Positions 43,730 through 53,678 of a stretch of 64,000 bases of DNA are shown here, one piece after another. The notes under the pieces are model-generated. The model had not been told where the DNA came from, did no database searches, and saw nothing but the letters and a program-made list of their open reading frames with translations. The DNA lies in the NCBI RefSeq assembly GCF_032271945.1, contig NZ_CP130319.1, forward strand, positions 327,001 to 391,000. Reading direction: 5' to 3'. Each line of letters opens with the position of its first letter. Position 1 is the first letter of the stretch. A program made the position numbers and the translations under genes. The stretch is from Paenibacillus sp. MBLB1832 (lineage in GTDB: Bacteria > Bacillota > Bacilli > Paenibacillales > NBRC-103111).

Positions 43730-44638
43730 ATGGACAAGTCCACTAAACGTGCTGCTGCCTTAACGCGATGGGTGTTCCCGCCTGAATCAGAACCATCGCT
43801 ACAAGAGTCCGATCCAACCCTGGCGAGAATCATTCCAGAATTGTGCCGAATTGGACATCAGAAATACACGGAAGCTTTTCAAATTCCACTACACCGTCAT
43901 GAACATGCATACGAATTCGTCTACTTGCAAAATGGCAGCGTCACCTGGGAAATAGACGGAACGCTATTTCCAATGAGCGCTGGGCAGTGGTTCTATACCC
44001 GGCCAGGTGAGCTGCACAAAGCACGGTACGATTATATGGAGCCGAGTCAAATCTGGTGGGTGATCATCAACGATCCGGAAAACGATCCGAACTGGTTCCG
44101 TCTGAATGAGGCAGAGCGAGAGATCATCATTTCCCGTTTTCACAGACTTCCACGAATATTTCAGGGCGATCCTCGCACGCATGAGCGGTTCGCACACCTA
44201 AAAACGACGCTCAATTCGGATAGTCCCGATCATTTGCTGTTCGCTCGCTATCAGCTGATGGACATCATCCTTCGTTTATTGCAGCCTGTTACCACGAAGA
44301 AGGTAGAGCCCGAGCTTAGAGAAACAATCATCCGCACCGTTCAGGAAATGACGCAATCACCTGAGATGCGATTTTCGGTTGCTGATATGGCTGAGGCCGT
44401 TCGCGTGAGTGAGTCATATTACTTCAAACTTTTTAATGAAATATTCGGACAATCGCCTTCCACTTACATGGATCGCATCCGCATCGAACGTGCGTGCACG
44501 TTGTTAAAGACAGGAATCTCTGTAACAGAGACCGCTTTGGAGCTTGGCTTCAAGACGAGTCAGCACTTTACGAGGGTGTTCAAGAAAATCATCGGCAGTT
44601 CACCGAGCGAATGGCGTAAAATGGTGTCTGACAATTGA
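43730..44638 (+). CDS. AraC-family regulator with cupin sensor, divergent from desaturase
   Basis: The 302-residue protein has an N-terminal cupin-like ligand domain (IPLHRHEHAYEFVYLQNG, FYTRPGELHKA) and a C-terminal double helix-turn-helix (FSVADMAEAVRVSESYYFKL, VTETALELGFKTSQHFTRVF). GGGAGG six bases before the ATG fixes the start. Divergence from the desaturase-Rieske pair makes those genes the most likely target. The inducer is unknown. Confidence 0.9.
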   Translation: MDKSTKRAAALTRWVFPPESEPSLQESDPTLARIIPELCRIGHQKYTEAFQIPLHRHEHAYEFVYLQNGSVTWEIDGTLFPMSAGQWFYTRPGELHKARYDYMEPSQIWWVIINDPENDPNWFRLNEAEREIIISRFHRLPRIFQGDPRTHERFAHLKTTLNSDSPDHLLFARYQLMDIILRLLQPVTTKKVEPELRETIIRTVQEMTQSPEMRFSVADMAEAVRVSESYYFKLFNEIFGQSPSTYMDRIRIERACTLLKTGISVTETALELGFKTSQHFTRVFKKIIGSSPSEWRKMVSDN

Positions 44639-44654
44639 AGCTTGTAAACAAAAA

Positions 44655-44698
44655 ACGGAGAGGCTCGTGGCAAATGCCAAGGAGCCTCTCCATTTTTA
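44655..44698. terminator. Bidirectional terminator between AraC gene and pyruvate kinase
   Basis: GGAGAGGCTC and GAGCCTCTCC enclose an inner GGCA-TGCC stem, with A-rich and T-rich flanks. Confidence 0.88.
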
Positions 44699-44705
44699 CA
44701 TATCG

Positions 44706-46118
44706 TTAAACTCGCTCAACCTTCAACAAATTCGTCGTACCCGACTTCCCGACAGGCACACCTGCGGAGACGACGGTCAGGTCGCCTTTCTTCACATAGC
44801 CTAGAGCTTCCGCTTGGGAGATCGCCTGACGAATCATCGCGTCCGTCGATTCGCAGAACTCGCCAAGCACAGGGATAACACCTTGCACCATGCTCAATTG
44901 GCTGATCGCATACTCGCTCGCCGTGATTGCGATGATCGGCGCTTCTGGGCGGTATTTCGCGATCATTCGCGCGGTGAAGCCAGTTTCGGTCGGCGTCAGA
45001 ATCGCTGCGGCACGCAGCTTATTCGCAGAGGATACGACCGCCTGACAGAGCACTTCCGTCACGTCATTGTAATCCTGCAGCTGCGCATCCAGTGCGGAGC
45101 TTGGCTCTTTCAGCTGCTGCGCGCGCTCGGCAATCGTGGCCATCGTCGTAACGGATTCCACAGGATATTTCCCAGCGGCCGTCTCGCCGGAGAGCATCAC
45201 GACATCGCTGCCATCAAGCACGGCATTCGCAACGTCACTCACTTCCGCGCGAGTAGGGCGCGGGTTGCGCTGCATGGAATCCAGCATTTGCGTTGCGGTA
45301 ATAACCGGTTTGCCCGCTAGGTTACAAGCGCGGATCATATCTTTTTGGGCGATCGGAACTTCTTCGGTCGGAATTTCAACCCCAAGATCACCACGGGCAA
45401 CCATGATGCCGTCGGAAGCTTCCAAGATCCCTGCGAAGTTCGTCATGCCTTCTTCGTTTTCAATTTTCGAGATAATCGGTGTTAAGCCAGCACCATATTG
45501 TTCAAGCAGTGCGCGAACCTCGCGGACGTCATTGCCGTTACGTACGAAGGACATCGCCACGATGGAGATTTTCTCTTCGACGCCGAATTTGATGTGCATG
45601 ACATCGCGCTCGGTGACGCCAGGCAAGGAGGTGCGTACGCCAGGAAGGTTAACCCCTTTGCGCTGCTTCAATTGGCTTGGATTCAAGACGGAGCAAGTCA
45701 CTTCCGTGCCGTCGATCATTTCGACGCGAAGCTCGATCGAGCCGTCGTCGATCAGAACCAAATTGCCAGGCTTCACGTCTTGCGGCAGGCCTGGGTAGTT
45801 CACAGAGACACGGCTGGAGTCGCCGATAATTTGTTCCGTTGTCAATACGATGCGATCGCCCGTTTGCAGATCATAAGAAGCATCTTTCAACTGGCCGATG
45901 CGGATTTCCGGACCTTTAATATCCATCAGAATCGGGATAATCGTGCCCATTTCCTTTGCGGCTTGACGCACGCGCGCAATACGGCCGCGATGCTCATCGA
46001 GATCGCCGTGCGCCATATTCAAACGCGCAACGCTCATGCCAGCGCGAATCATTTCTTTCAGAGTAGAGACGGAGTCGCACGCAGGCCCCATCGTACAAAT
46101 AATTTTCGTTTTACGCAT
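44706..46118 (-). CDS. pyk: Pyruvate kinase (short form, variant N-terminal motif)
   Basis: The 470-residue enzyme converts phosphoenolpyruvate and ADP to pyruvate and ATP. Signatures include KTKIICTMGPA, MDIKGPEIR, the active-site SKIENEEGM, MVARGDLGVE, ITATQMLDSM and MLSGETAAG. It lacks the extra PEP-utiliser-like C-terminal domain of the main Bacillus enzyme (585 residues). The usual ARxNFSHG is ARLNMAHG here. This suggests a second isozyme rather than the glycolytic one, which usually lies next to pfkA. AAAGGAAG precedes the ATG. It is a single gene. Confidence 0.92.
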   Translation of the reverse strand: MRKTKIICTMGPACDSVSTLKEMIRAGMSVARLNMAHGDLDEHRGRIARVRQAAKEMGTIIPILMDIKGPEIRIGQLKDASYDLQTGDRIVLTTEQIIGDSSRVSVNYPGLPQDVKPGNLVLIDDGSIELRVEMIDGTEVTCSVLNPSQLKQRKGVNLPGVRTSLPGVTERDVMHIKFGVEEKISIVAMSFVRNGNDVREVRALLEQYGAGLTPIISKIENEEGMTNFAGILEASDGIMVARGDLGVEIPTEEVPIAQKDMIRACNLAGKPVITATQMLDSMQRNPRPTRAEVSDVANAVLDGSDVVMLSGETAAGKYPVESVTTMATIAERAQQLKEPSSALDAQLQDYNDVTEVLCQAVVSSANKLRAAAILTPTETGFTARMIAKYRPEAPIIAITASEYAISQLSMVQGVIPVLGEFCESTDAMIRQAISQAEALGYVKKGDLTVVSAGVPVGKSGTTNLLKVERV

Positions 46119-46241
46119 GGTGAAGGACTTCCTTTCGATGGTAAGGGATTAGTTGGCTTCATTATATGCTGAAATGGTGCGAGTTTCCATGAACTATAGT
46201 ATGATATATGTAATATAGTACGATGAAGGGGCGGCGATGAG

Positions 46242-47024
46242 ATGCAGCTATTGGATTTTGCCTATGATAAAAGCAGTACCTGGCAGGAAGAAGTACCTTG
46301 TGAGCAGGCCAGTTGGACAATGGTTTTTGTATCCTACGGACGCTGTACATACACCATCGAGGAGAAGAAACAAACGCTGGAGAAGGGGCAGTGGCTGCTA
46401 ATTCCTGCGCATACCTCACACCATGGTCGCAGTGTCCCAACGAAAATTCACGAAAAATTCGTGCTGCACTTCGATCCCCGAACGACTGGAGAGCTTTTCC
46501 CTTTGCTTCGACAGGGGTCCTTCAGCTCCCGTAAGACAGGTAAATTCGATATTATCGTCGACCGGCTGCGCCTGATGTATCGCGGATGGCAAGACAAACA
46601 GCCCTACTACAAAGTGCTGTGTGAAGCGCATTTGCAAGAGCTGTTCGTGTATCTGCAGCGAGAGTGGGATCAAGCGGCTGTCACCACTGGAACTTCACTG
46701 CTCGTGGAGCAGATGAAAGGCTATATACAGAATCACTATCGGGAGCATGTGACCAAGGAGGAGCTAGGGTCATGTATCGGCAAATCTCCGAACTATGCGG
46801 CGTCCCTATTTCGCCAAGTGACAGGCCAAACGATCAGCGAATTCGTTAACATGACGAGGATCAAAACAGCCGTGTACATGCTCCGCCATTCTGCACTCAC
46901 CGTAACAGAAATAGCCGAGTTTATCGGCTATAATGATCCTTCATATTTTTACCGGGTATTCCGTAAAATTACGGGGTTAGTACCGACGGAGCTCGTCTCT
47001 GACCGTGAAACGATTCGAAAATAA
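46242..47024 (+). CDS. AraC-family transcriptional regulator
   Basis: A 260-residue regulator with a cupin-type N-terminal domain (QWLLIPAHTSHHGR) and a C-terminal AraC domain (VTKEELGSCIGKSPNYAASLF, VTEIAEFIGYNDPSYFYRVF). GAAGGGG lies about ten bases before the ATG. It is divergent from pyruvate kinase and its stop is directly adjacent to the stop of the DUF3105 gene, with no base between. Target genes are not evident. Confidence 0.88.
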   Translation: MQLLDFAYDKSSTWQEEVPCEQASWTMVFVSYGRCTYTIEEKKQTLEKGQWLLIPAHTSHHGRSVPTKIHEKFVLHFDPRTTGELFPLLRQGSFSSRKTGKFDIIVDRLRLMYRGWQDKQPYYKVLCEAHLQELFVYLQREWDQAAVTTGTSLLVEQMKGYIQNHYREHVTKEELGSCIGKSPNYAASLFRQVTGQTISEFVNMTRIKTAVYMLRHSALTVTEIAEFIGYNDPSYFYRVFRKITGLVPTELVSDRETIRK

Positions 47025-47717
47025 TTACATCGTACCGCCGCCAAGACGCACATTAGCAGGAATTTGTTCAGGTCCTTTGTTGATGTACTCATAAATAAAT
47101 GTGCCGACACTAGCTTCATCGAACTTTGCGAGCGGCATCGTTTTGGTCCAAGCGGTGACGACAACCTCTTGATCCGCAGGAACGTCGGGGTTTGGTACAG
47201 CGAGCACACCTGCGCCAGCCGTCGTGAAATGGGTTAAATACTCAATCTGATCGAGCAGCGCCTTTGGGGCGTCGGGGTGGTAGTGAATAATGATATCGCC
47301 ATGTTCCATATTGTGGACGATCTTTTCTGTCGGAGGTTTCTCCTTATAGAAACCGAACTTCAAATCGTGCGGGCTGTGCGTGCCAGATGTCGGAATTTTC
47401 ATTTCATACATCAACGTGCCGTCTTTGTGATCACGGCCATAATCTTTATCAGTTGTCACTTGAATCGGCGCATGAAAGTTAAGCTTATCGAGACTGTACT
47501 TGCCTGCGGTGCTTTGCAGCAGCGATGTTCCGACCAAGCCAATGGCAATAATCACAAGCGCGTGGGAGAGGAGCAGCCACGTTTTTTGTTTCTTTTTCAA
47601 GAGCTGTTTCTCAGCCTTCTTCAATCGAGAGTTGTTTTCCTTATTCACTTTGGCCGCTAAGATGTAACCTGCGATAGCCAATACAAGAACAGCCAGTCCA
47701 ATATACAGCAAGATCAT
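47025..47717 (-). CDS. DUF3105 membrane protein
   Basis: The 230-residue protein has two N-terminal TM helices (about 2-22 and 48-66) separated by a Lys-rich loop, then the extracytoplasmic DUF3105 domain with its conserved His-rich motifs (PTSGTHSPHDLKFGFY, HNMEHGDIIIHYHP). The histidines suggest metal binding, though the function is unknown. AGGAGGG precedes the ATG by about ten bases. It ends exactly where the convergent AraC gene ends. Confidence 0.87.
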   Translation of the reverse strand: MILLYIGLAVLVLAIAGYILAAKVNKENNSRLKKAEKQLLKKKQKTWLLLSHALVIIAIGLVGTSLLQSTAGKYSLDKLNFHAPIQVTTDKDYGRDHKDGTLMYEMKIPTSGTHSPHDLKFGFYKEKPPTEKIVHNMEHGDIIIHYHPDAPKALLDQIEYLTHFTTAGAGVLAVPNPDVPADQEVVVTAWTKTMPLAKFDEASVGTFIYEYINKGPEQIPANVRLGGGTM

Positions 47718-47880
47718 AGAATGAGTTCCCTCCTGTTAAGTAGCGTGATTCCTCGACATGTATTGTTTTTACATTCCTCAATTAAGCAGACACTACAAAT
47801 TGTAGTTCTTCTGTTGGATAGAAGTCAACTTCTAAGTAAGTTTCCCTCGCACACGTAGACCCAACATAACAGCTCATCCA

Positions 47881-47908
47881 CACCATGAATTCGCGCACGC
47901 ATACAATG
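47881..47908 (+). promoter_or_regulatory. Possible sigma-K-type promoter before the DUF11 gene
   Basis: CACC (47881) and GCATACAATG (47899) are spaced 14 bases (16 from the core AC to CATA), resembling the mother-cell sigma-K pattern (mACm, then gCATAnnnTA) with one mismatch. It lies 140 bases before the start. The rest of the 330-base gap shows nothing else. This is weak evidence alone. Confidence 0.3.
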
Positions 47909-48046
47909 TAAGCAAGTCCTGTTAATTTACTGCGCTATTTATACCCATTTTAATCCAAATTAGGTATTTCAAACATTGAATAGGCGGAAAATGGAGGTGA
48001 TTACTAAGCGCGTGTTTCTTGATAATCGATGATATGAAAGGAGCAA

Positions 48047-51000
48047 ATGACTGAGATGCCTGCATTAATTACAGGAATTGTGTTTAATGATTTAAATCAT
48101 AATGGCCAATTCAATCCTAGTGAGCCTGGGATTGCCAATGTTTTCGTTGATTTATACAGCAATACGAGTGCGACATGCCTTACTACACAAACAGATGCTA
48201 ATGGCAATTATAGTTTTTCCGTTAGTGTGGCAGGGACTTACACAGTGTATGAGCCCGTTGCTAATCCTGGGGTAACGTGTCCCCCTACTATTTTTACACA
48301 ACCTAGTGGCTTTACGGTGTCGAATGGGCCAAGGAAATTAACCGTTACGGTTACCCAAACTCAAATAAATAATAACGCTACCATTTCAAACATAAATTTC
48401 AGCCATGATACGACGAACAACCCATTATTTTGTTCTACAACAATGATTCAGTTTACAGGACGTCCATCGGTTTGGTACAACATCAACATTGTAACGGGCA
48501 CCGCAACTGCCCAAGGGACGGTCAGTCCAGCCTTAGAAATTAATGCCATAGCTTACAATCCGTTAGACAATTATATTTACGGCTATGATCAGCTTACGAA
48601 TCATATTGTGCGTGTAGATAGTAGTGGAAATGTGACCGTTTTGTCGCCGCTTCCTCCTGGAATGCCTGTCGATGGGTATAATACAGGGACATTTGATCTA
48701 AATGGTTTTTACTATGTGTTTGTGAACGATAACTCACGATTCTATGTCGTAGACTTACGACCTAACTCGCCAACCTACTTGAAACTGGTGAATCCGGCCA
48801 ACGGCTTTCAAGAACAGACGAGCAATTTCGGCGTCGCCTTAAGCAGAGCTTTAAATGTCAGTGACTGGGTATATCGCTCCCAAGACAATAATTTATACGG
48901 AATCACGCCAACAGGCGTTGTTCAACGAATCTCCCCCACCTCGGGAGTTATTACCAATATAACGACCACACCTCAGAATACAGGCCCATTCGGAGCCGTA
49001 GCAATTGATGCCACGGGTACCATCTATGCGATTTCAAATAGTAACGGAAACATTTATCGTTATACGATTGCGGGAAATACAGCAACTGCCCTCAGATTTT
49101 CTACGACGGTAACCTCCTCCTTTAATGATGCAACGCTTTGCCCTTTGGCGACGATCAGTCTGGATTACGGAGATGCGCCAGATACGTCCGCAGGCAATGG
49201 CCCCAATAACTATTCGACCACACTGGCTAGCGATGGACCTCGTCATCAACTCCTAAGCGGATTGGTACTTGGTACGCAAGTCACATCAGAAACAGACGCT
49301 TATCAAAACCCTACAGCAACAGGCGATGATCTCATACAAGGTGTACAAGATGACGGACTTTCTGTTCCACTCCCTACACTGCCTGTTAATGCCACTAATT
49401 ATTCTTTACATGTAACGGTAACCAACCAATCGGGAAGTTCCGCTAATTTGTACGGTTGGGTTGACTTCAATCGAAACGGAATCTTCCAAGGCAATGAAGC
49501 TGCACCCGTTCAAGTAGTTCCATCTCAAGCAGGGACGCAAGTCGTGACTTTAAACTTTGTAGTACCCACAGGTGCAGGTCTAACACCAGATCACACGTTT
49601 GTAAGACTTAGATTTACAACTGATATACTGGTTAATCAGAATGCTAGTCCTACGGCTGAGGATACGAGAAGTTTGGGACCAGCCTCAGACGGAGAAGTCG
49701 AAGATTATTTGCTCCAAATTGATGCGGTTGCGGACTTGCAAGTTGTTAAAGGTAGTAATTTGCCACAAGTGCTCCCGGGCCAGGAGCTCATCTACACGAT
49801 TGATATTACGAACAATGGGCCTAATGACGCACAAGATGTTACCTTAACGGATGCAATTCCAGCAGAGTTGCAGAACCCTGAATACAGCTTAAATGGTGGA
49901 GCAACGTATCAAGCATGGGATGGAAGTGTAGACCTAGGAACTTTACCAGCTGGAGGCAACCTGCTCGTTCTAATACGAGGTACTGTGGGTAAATCGGCTT
50001 CTGGCATTATTACGAATACAGCTGTTGTCAGTAGCTCAACCCCTGATCCTGACCCTTCCAATAATAGCTCAACAGTGAATACACCTGTGGTTGCAAGTGC
50101 CGATTTATCGGTAATCAAAATTGGAAGTCCAAGTCCTGTGCTTTCTGGCGAGCTGCTTACGTATACAATTGTCGTTTCGAATGCTGGCCCATCTGACGCG
50201 GCTAACGTAAGTTTAACTGATGTCGTGCCAAGTGAGCTGCTTAATTCGGAATTCTCCAGTGATGGAGGCGTTACGTATAACCCATGGGTTAGCCCTTACA
50301 GCATTGGAACAGTGACCAGCGGGGATACAGTCACCATACTCCTAAGAGGGACGGTTAGTCCTGCCGCAGTTGGAACCATTACGAATACAGCAAGTGTAGA
50401 TTCGACAACGGAAGACCCTGATCCAACGAACAACACCTCCACAGAGGTGACCCCAGTGATTACCTCCGCGGATATTTCGGTGGATAAGCAAGGAAGCCCT
50501 GTCCCTGTCCCTGCTGGCGGCGTGCTCACGTATAGTATCGTTGTCGCCAACGCAGGTCCATCGGATGCAGCCGATGTGACATTGGCTGATGCCATACCAA
50601 GTGAACTAACGAACGCAGAATTCTCTATCGATGGCGGCTTAACCTACACACCATGGCCTGGCAGTTACAACATTGGCATATTGAACAATGGAACATCTAT
50701 GACAATCTTGATCCGTGGAACGGTCAATCCATCTGCCACTGGCACGATTACAAATACCGCTGTTGTCAGCAGTACAACGCCAGATCCAGATCCTACGAAC
50801 AACGTATCAACCGAAATTACACCCGTGAATACGTCTGCCGATCTATCCATTACCAAAACGGGAAGCCCAGATCCTGTACCAGCAGGAAGCGTGTTGACCT
50901 ACACATTGCTTGTAGTCAATGCAGGGCCGAACACCGCTCAGAATGTGACAGTAACGGATGCAGTGCCAAGTGAGCTCTCGGGCGTGCAGTATTCTCTGGA

Positions 51001-53620
51001 TGGCGGCGTTACATTTAACCCATGGACTGGTTCAATTAATATCGGTGCACTAGCCAATGGGTCGACAGCCAGTATCCTCGTCAGCGGGACGGTCGATCCG
51101 TTAGCTACCGATGTGATTACCAATACGGCAACTGTCGATTCAACGACGCCAGATCCAGATCCAACGAACAATACCTCAACGGTGATAATAGCCGTGAATA
51201 CATCGGCGGATATTTCCGTTGTCAAAACGGCCAGTCCAGATCCCGTTTCAGCCGGAGACCAGTTGACGTACACGATCGTTGTTGCGAATGCAGGCCCTAA
51301 TAATGCGCTGGCTGTCATGCTAACGGACGCGGTGCCGAGTGAATTGACGGGAGCTGAGTTCTCGGTAGATGGTGGAGCTACGTATAACCCATGGACGGGA
51401 ACTTACAATTTAAGCACATTGATAGCAGGAGCTTCGACTACCGTTCTGATCAGGGGAACCGTAAGTTCTTCAGCTTCTGGATCGATCACGAATACGGCGA
51501 CAGTTGATTCAACAACGCCTGATGAAGATCCAACGAATAATACCTCTACCGTTATTACGCCCATCAACGCTTCAGCAGATATTTCGATTGTCAAAACAGC
51601 AAGCCCAGACCCTGTGACAGTCGGTGGTGTACTCACATACACATTGGTGATCTCCAACGCGGGCCCTTCTGATGCCGAGGAAGTCATGATTATTGATGCG
51701 GTGCCAAGCGATCTTGCCAATGAAGAAGTTTCGATCGATGGCGGTATCACATTTAACCCATGGGTGAATCCGTATAATTTGGGGGCACTTGCAAGCGGCG
51801 CCACCGTCACCTTGCTCATTCGAGGAACGGTCAGCGCATCCGATGAGGGGAGCATTACGAATACAGCAGTCGTTACTTCAACGACACCAGACCCAGATCC
51901 AACGAATAACACCTCTACGACGACTACGAATGTAAGTGTATCTGCTGATGTTTCCATTGTAAAAACGGAGAGTCCTAATCCTGCACTCCCTGATGAGCTG
52001 CTCACGTATACGATTGTCTTGTCGAATGCAGGCCCATCCGATGCGCAGAACGTGACCGTCACCGATGCGGTGTCAAGTGTGCTTTCCAATGTAGAATTCT
52101 CTGTAGATGGCGGCACGACGTACCATCCATGGGGAGGTTCGTACAATATTGGAACACTCGCTAGCGGGCTAGTGTCAACCATCTATATTCGCGGCTTGGT
52201 TAACCCAACGGCTTCTGGAGTGATTACGAATACGGCAACGGTCACTTCAACGACACCAGACCCTGATCCCTCCAACAATACCTCTACAATCAACACACCG
52301 ATTACACCTTTAGCAGACATGGCGGTTGTCAAAGTGGGCAGTCCCAATCCCGTACTTCCAGGCGAACTGCTCACCTATACGATTGTTGTATCCAATGCGG
52401 GCCCATCGGCAGCTGAGCAAGTGATTGTGACCGACGTGGTGCCAAATTCGCTTACGCAAGTCCAATACTCGTTAAATGGAGGCATAACGTACGTCCCATG
52501 GACGGGTTCTGTTAATCTGGGCACGTTATCCAATAGTTCAAGTGCAACCATCCTGCTTCGTGGCATTGTAAGCCCATCTGTTACGGGTTCTATTACGAAC
52601 ACAGTAAGCGTGACTTCAACAACGCCAGATCCTGATCCCTCTGATAACACATCAACAACAGTTACACTTGTTGATGCTTCTGCTGACATTTCGGTTGAGA
52701 AAACAGGGGCATTATCGCCAATACCTGGGGGGCAGCAGCTCACGTATACCGTATCCGTATCAAATGCAGGTCCGTCTAATGCACTGAGCGTTATGTTACA
52801 AGACATTGTGCCAAGCGAGCTAACGAATGTTCAATACTCCCTTGATGGAGGAACCACCTATAATCCATGGACAGGTTTTATTAATTTAGGGACGATAGCC
52901 AATGGCCAAACCGTAACCGTACTCATTCGAGGCTCGGTCAATCCATCGGCTGCGGGAACGATCACGAATACGGCAGTCGTCGTTTCCACGACACCAGATC
53001 CAGATCCAACCAATAACACGTCCACGGAACGAACACTGCTTGCGCCGCAAGCAGATCTCTCCGTTGTTAAACGCAGCAGCCCGAATCCCGTGCTTCCAGG
53101 CCAAGTACTCACTTACACAGTGACAGTGACGAACGCAGGTCCGTCAGAAGCCCAAAACGTATCTGTGTTAGATAGTGTGTCAGGTGAGCTTACACAGGTC
53201 GTATTCTCAGTAGATGGAGGTCTTACGTATCAACCGTGGCCTGGCGTTTACAGAATCGGCACGCTAGGCCCCCGTGCTACAGTCACTATTATAATTAAAG
53301 GGAGAGTACGCTTATCCGCAAAGGGAAGTATCCGAAATACCGCAATCGTGGATTCAACGACGCCAGATCCTGATCCATCGAACAACATGTCAAGCATATG
53401 CACGATCATTGCTCGTGTATGTCGGAGATGCTGCTCTTACCAAAAAAGCTGTAAATGCAGTACATGTCGTAAATGCAGCAAATGCAGCAAGTGCTGTACA
53501 TGTAAGAGAAGAAGCAACAGCTGTACGTGTACCAAAAAGACGACATGCACCAAACACACGAAGCCTGTCAGTTCAACCAAAAGAGCGATCAAACCCACGA
53601 CATCCAAAAAGCGCAAATAA
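48047..53620 (+). CDS. Giant DUF11-repeat surface protein with Cys/Lys-rich tail and no signal peptide
   Basis: A 1857-residue protein. Order of domains: an SdrD/CnaB-like beta domain (GIVFNDLNHNGQFNPSEPGI, about 8-75); a six-bladed propeller-like region (about 125-375); a GEVED domain (YGWVDFNRNGIFQGNEAA, about 470-560); ten DUF11 repeats of 123 residues (about 562-1791); and a 66-residue tail with 15 Cys and many Lys/Arg (CKCSTCRKCSKCSKCCTCK). There is no signal peptide, TM anchor or LPXTG. Cys-rich, leaderless, very long proteins fit spore coat or exosporium deposition from the mother cell (inference). AAAGGAG lies only three bases before ATG 48047; ATG 48056 is a possible alternative. Confidence 0.85.
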   Translation: MTEMPALITGIVFNDLNHNGQFNPSEPGIANVFVDLYSNTSATCLTTQTDANGNYSFSVSVAGTYTVYEPVANPGVTCPPTIFTQPSGFTVSNGPRKLTVTVTQTQINNNATISNINFSHDTTNNPLFCSTTMIQFTGRPSVWYNINIVTGTATAQGTVSPALEINAIAYNPLDNYIYGYDQLTNHIVRVDSSGNVTVLSPLPPGMPVDGYNTGTFDLNGFYYVFVNDNSRFYVVDLRPNSPTYLKLVNPANGFQEQTSNFGVALSRALNVSDWVYRSQDNNLYGITPTGVVQRISPTSGVITNITTTPQNTGPFGAVAIDATGTIYAISNSNGNIYRYTIAGNTATALRFSTTVTSSFNDATLCPLATISLDYGDAPDTSAGNGPNNYSTTLASDGPRHQLLSGLVLGTQVTSETDAYQNPTATGDDLIQGVQDDGLSVPLPTLPVNATNYSLHVTVTNQSGSSANLYGWVDFNRNGIFQGNEAAPVQVVPSQAGTQVVTLNFVVPTGAGLTPDHTFVRLRFTTDILVNQNASPTAEDTRSLGPASDGEVEDYLLQIDAVADLQVVKGSNLPQVLPGQELIYTIDITNNGPNDAQDVTLTDAIPAELQNPEYSLNGGATYQAWDGSVDLGTLPAGGNLLVLIRGTVGKSASGIITNTAVVSSSTPDPDPSNNSSTVNTPVVASADLSVIKIGSPSPVLSGELLTYTIVVSNAGPSDAANVSLTDVVPSELLNSEFSSDGGVTYNPWVSPYSIGTVTSGDTVTILLRGTVSPAAVGTITNTASVDSTTEDPDPTNNTSTEVTPVITSADISVDKQGSPVPVPAGGVLTYSIVVANAGPSDAADVTLADAIPSELTNAEFSIDGGLTYTPWPGSYNIGILNNGTSMTILIRGTVNPSATGTITNTAVVSSTTPDPDPTNNVSTEITPVNTSADLSITKTGSPDPVPAGSVLTYTLLVVNAGPNTAQNVTVTDAVPSELSGVQYSLDGGVTFNPWTGSINIGALANGSTASILVSGTVDPLATDVITNTATVDSTTPDPDPTNNTSTVIIAVNTSADISVVKTASPDPVSAGDQLTYTIVVANAGPNNALAVMLTDAVPSELTGAEFSVDGGATYNPWTGTYNLSTLIAGASTTVLIRGTVSSSASGSITNTATVDSTTPDEDPTNNTSTVITPINASADISIVKTASPDPVTVGGVLTYTLVISNAGPSDAEEVMIIDAVPSDLANEEVSIDGGITFNPWVNPYNLGALASGATVTLLIRGTVSASDEGSITNTAVVTSTTPDPDPTNNTSTTTTNVSVSADVSIVKTESPNPALPDELLTYTIVLSNAGPSDAQNVTVTDAVSSVLSNVEFSVDGGTTYHPWGGSYNIGTLASGLVSTIYIRGLVNPTASGVITNTATVTSTTPDPDPSNNTSTINTPITPLADMAVVKVGSPNPVLPGELLTYTIVVSNAGPSAAEQVIVTDVVPNSLTQVQYSLNGGITYVPWTGSVNLGTLSNSSSATILLRGIVSPSVTGSITNTVSVTSTTPDPDPSDNTSTTVTLVDASADISVEKTGALSPIPGGQQLTYTVSVSNAGPSNALSVMLQDIVPSELTNVQYSLDGGTTYNPWTGFINLGTIANGQTVTVLIRGSVNPSAAGTITNTAVVVSTTPDPDPTNNTSTERTLLAPQADLSVVKRSSPNPVLPGQVLTYTVTVTNAGPSEAQNVSVLDSVSGELTQVVFSVDGGLTYQPWPGVYRIGTLGPRATVTIIIKGRVRLSAKGSIRNTAIVDSTTPDPDPSNNMSSICTIIARVCRRCCSYQKSCKCSTCRKCSKCSKCCTCKRRSNSCTCTKKTTCTKHTKPVSSTKRAIKPTTSKKRK
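49730..53419 (+). repeat. Ten tandem 369-bp DUF11 coding repeats
   Basis: Units begin at 49730 and every 369 bases thereafter (50099, 50468, 50837, 51206, 51575, 51944, 52313, 52682, 53051). Each starts AD-x-x-x-x-K and ends near STTPDPDPTNNTST. Equal length without indels suggests recent amplification or strong length constraint. The antisense strand is open over long stretches for the same reason. Confidence 0.92.
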
Positions 53621-53638
53621 GAGTTAGTTGTATTGAAC

Positions 53639-53675
53639 AGAGGGTGCCTTCTTAGGAGGGCGCTCTTTTGCATTA
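53639..53675 (+). terminator. Terminator-like hairpin after DUF11 gene
   Basis: AGAGGGTGCC and GGGCGCTCTTTT form an imperfect stem with a T4 tail. Confidence 0.5.
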
Positions 53676-53678
53676 GGG

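Noticed and set aside
51403..52182. 259-codon antisense frame across the DUF11 repeats
   Set aside because: The repeated coding pattern keeps the opposite strand open in every unit; there is no start signal or family match.
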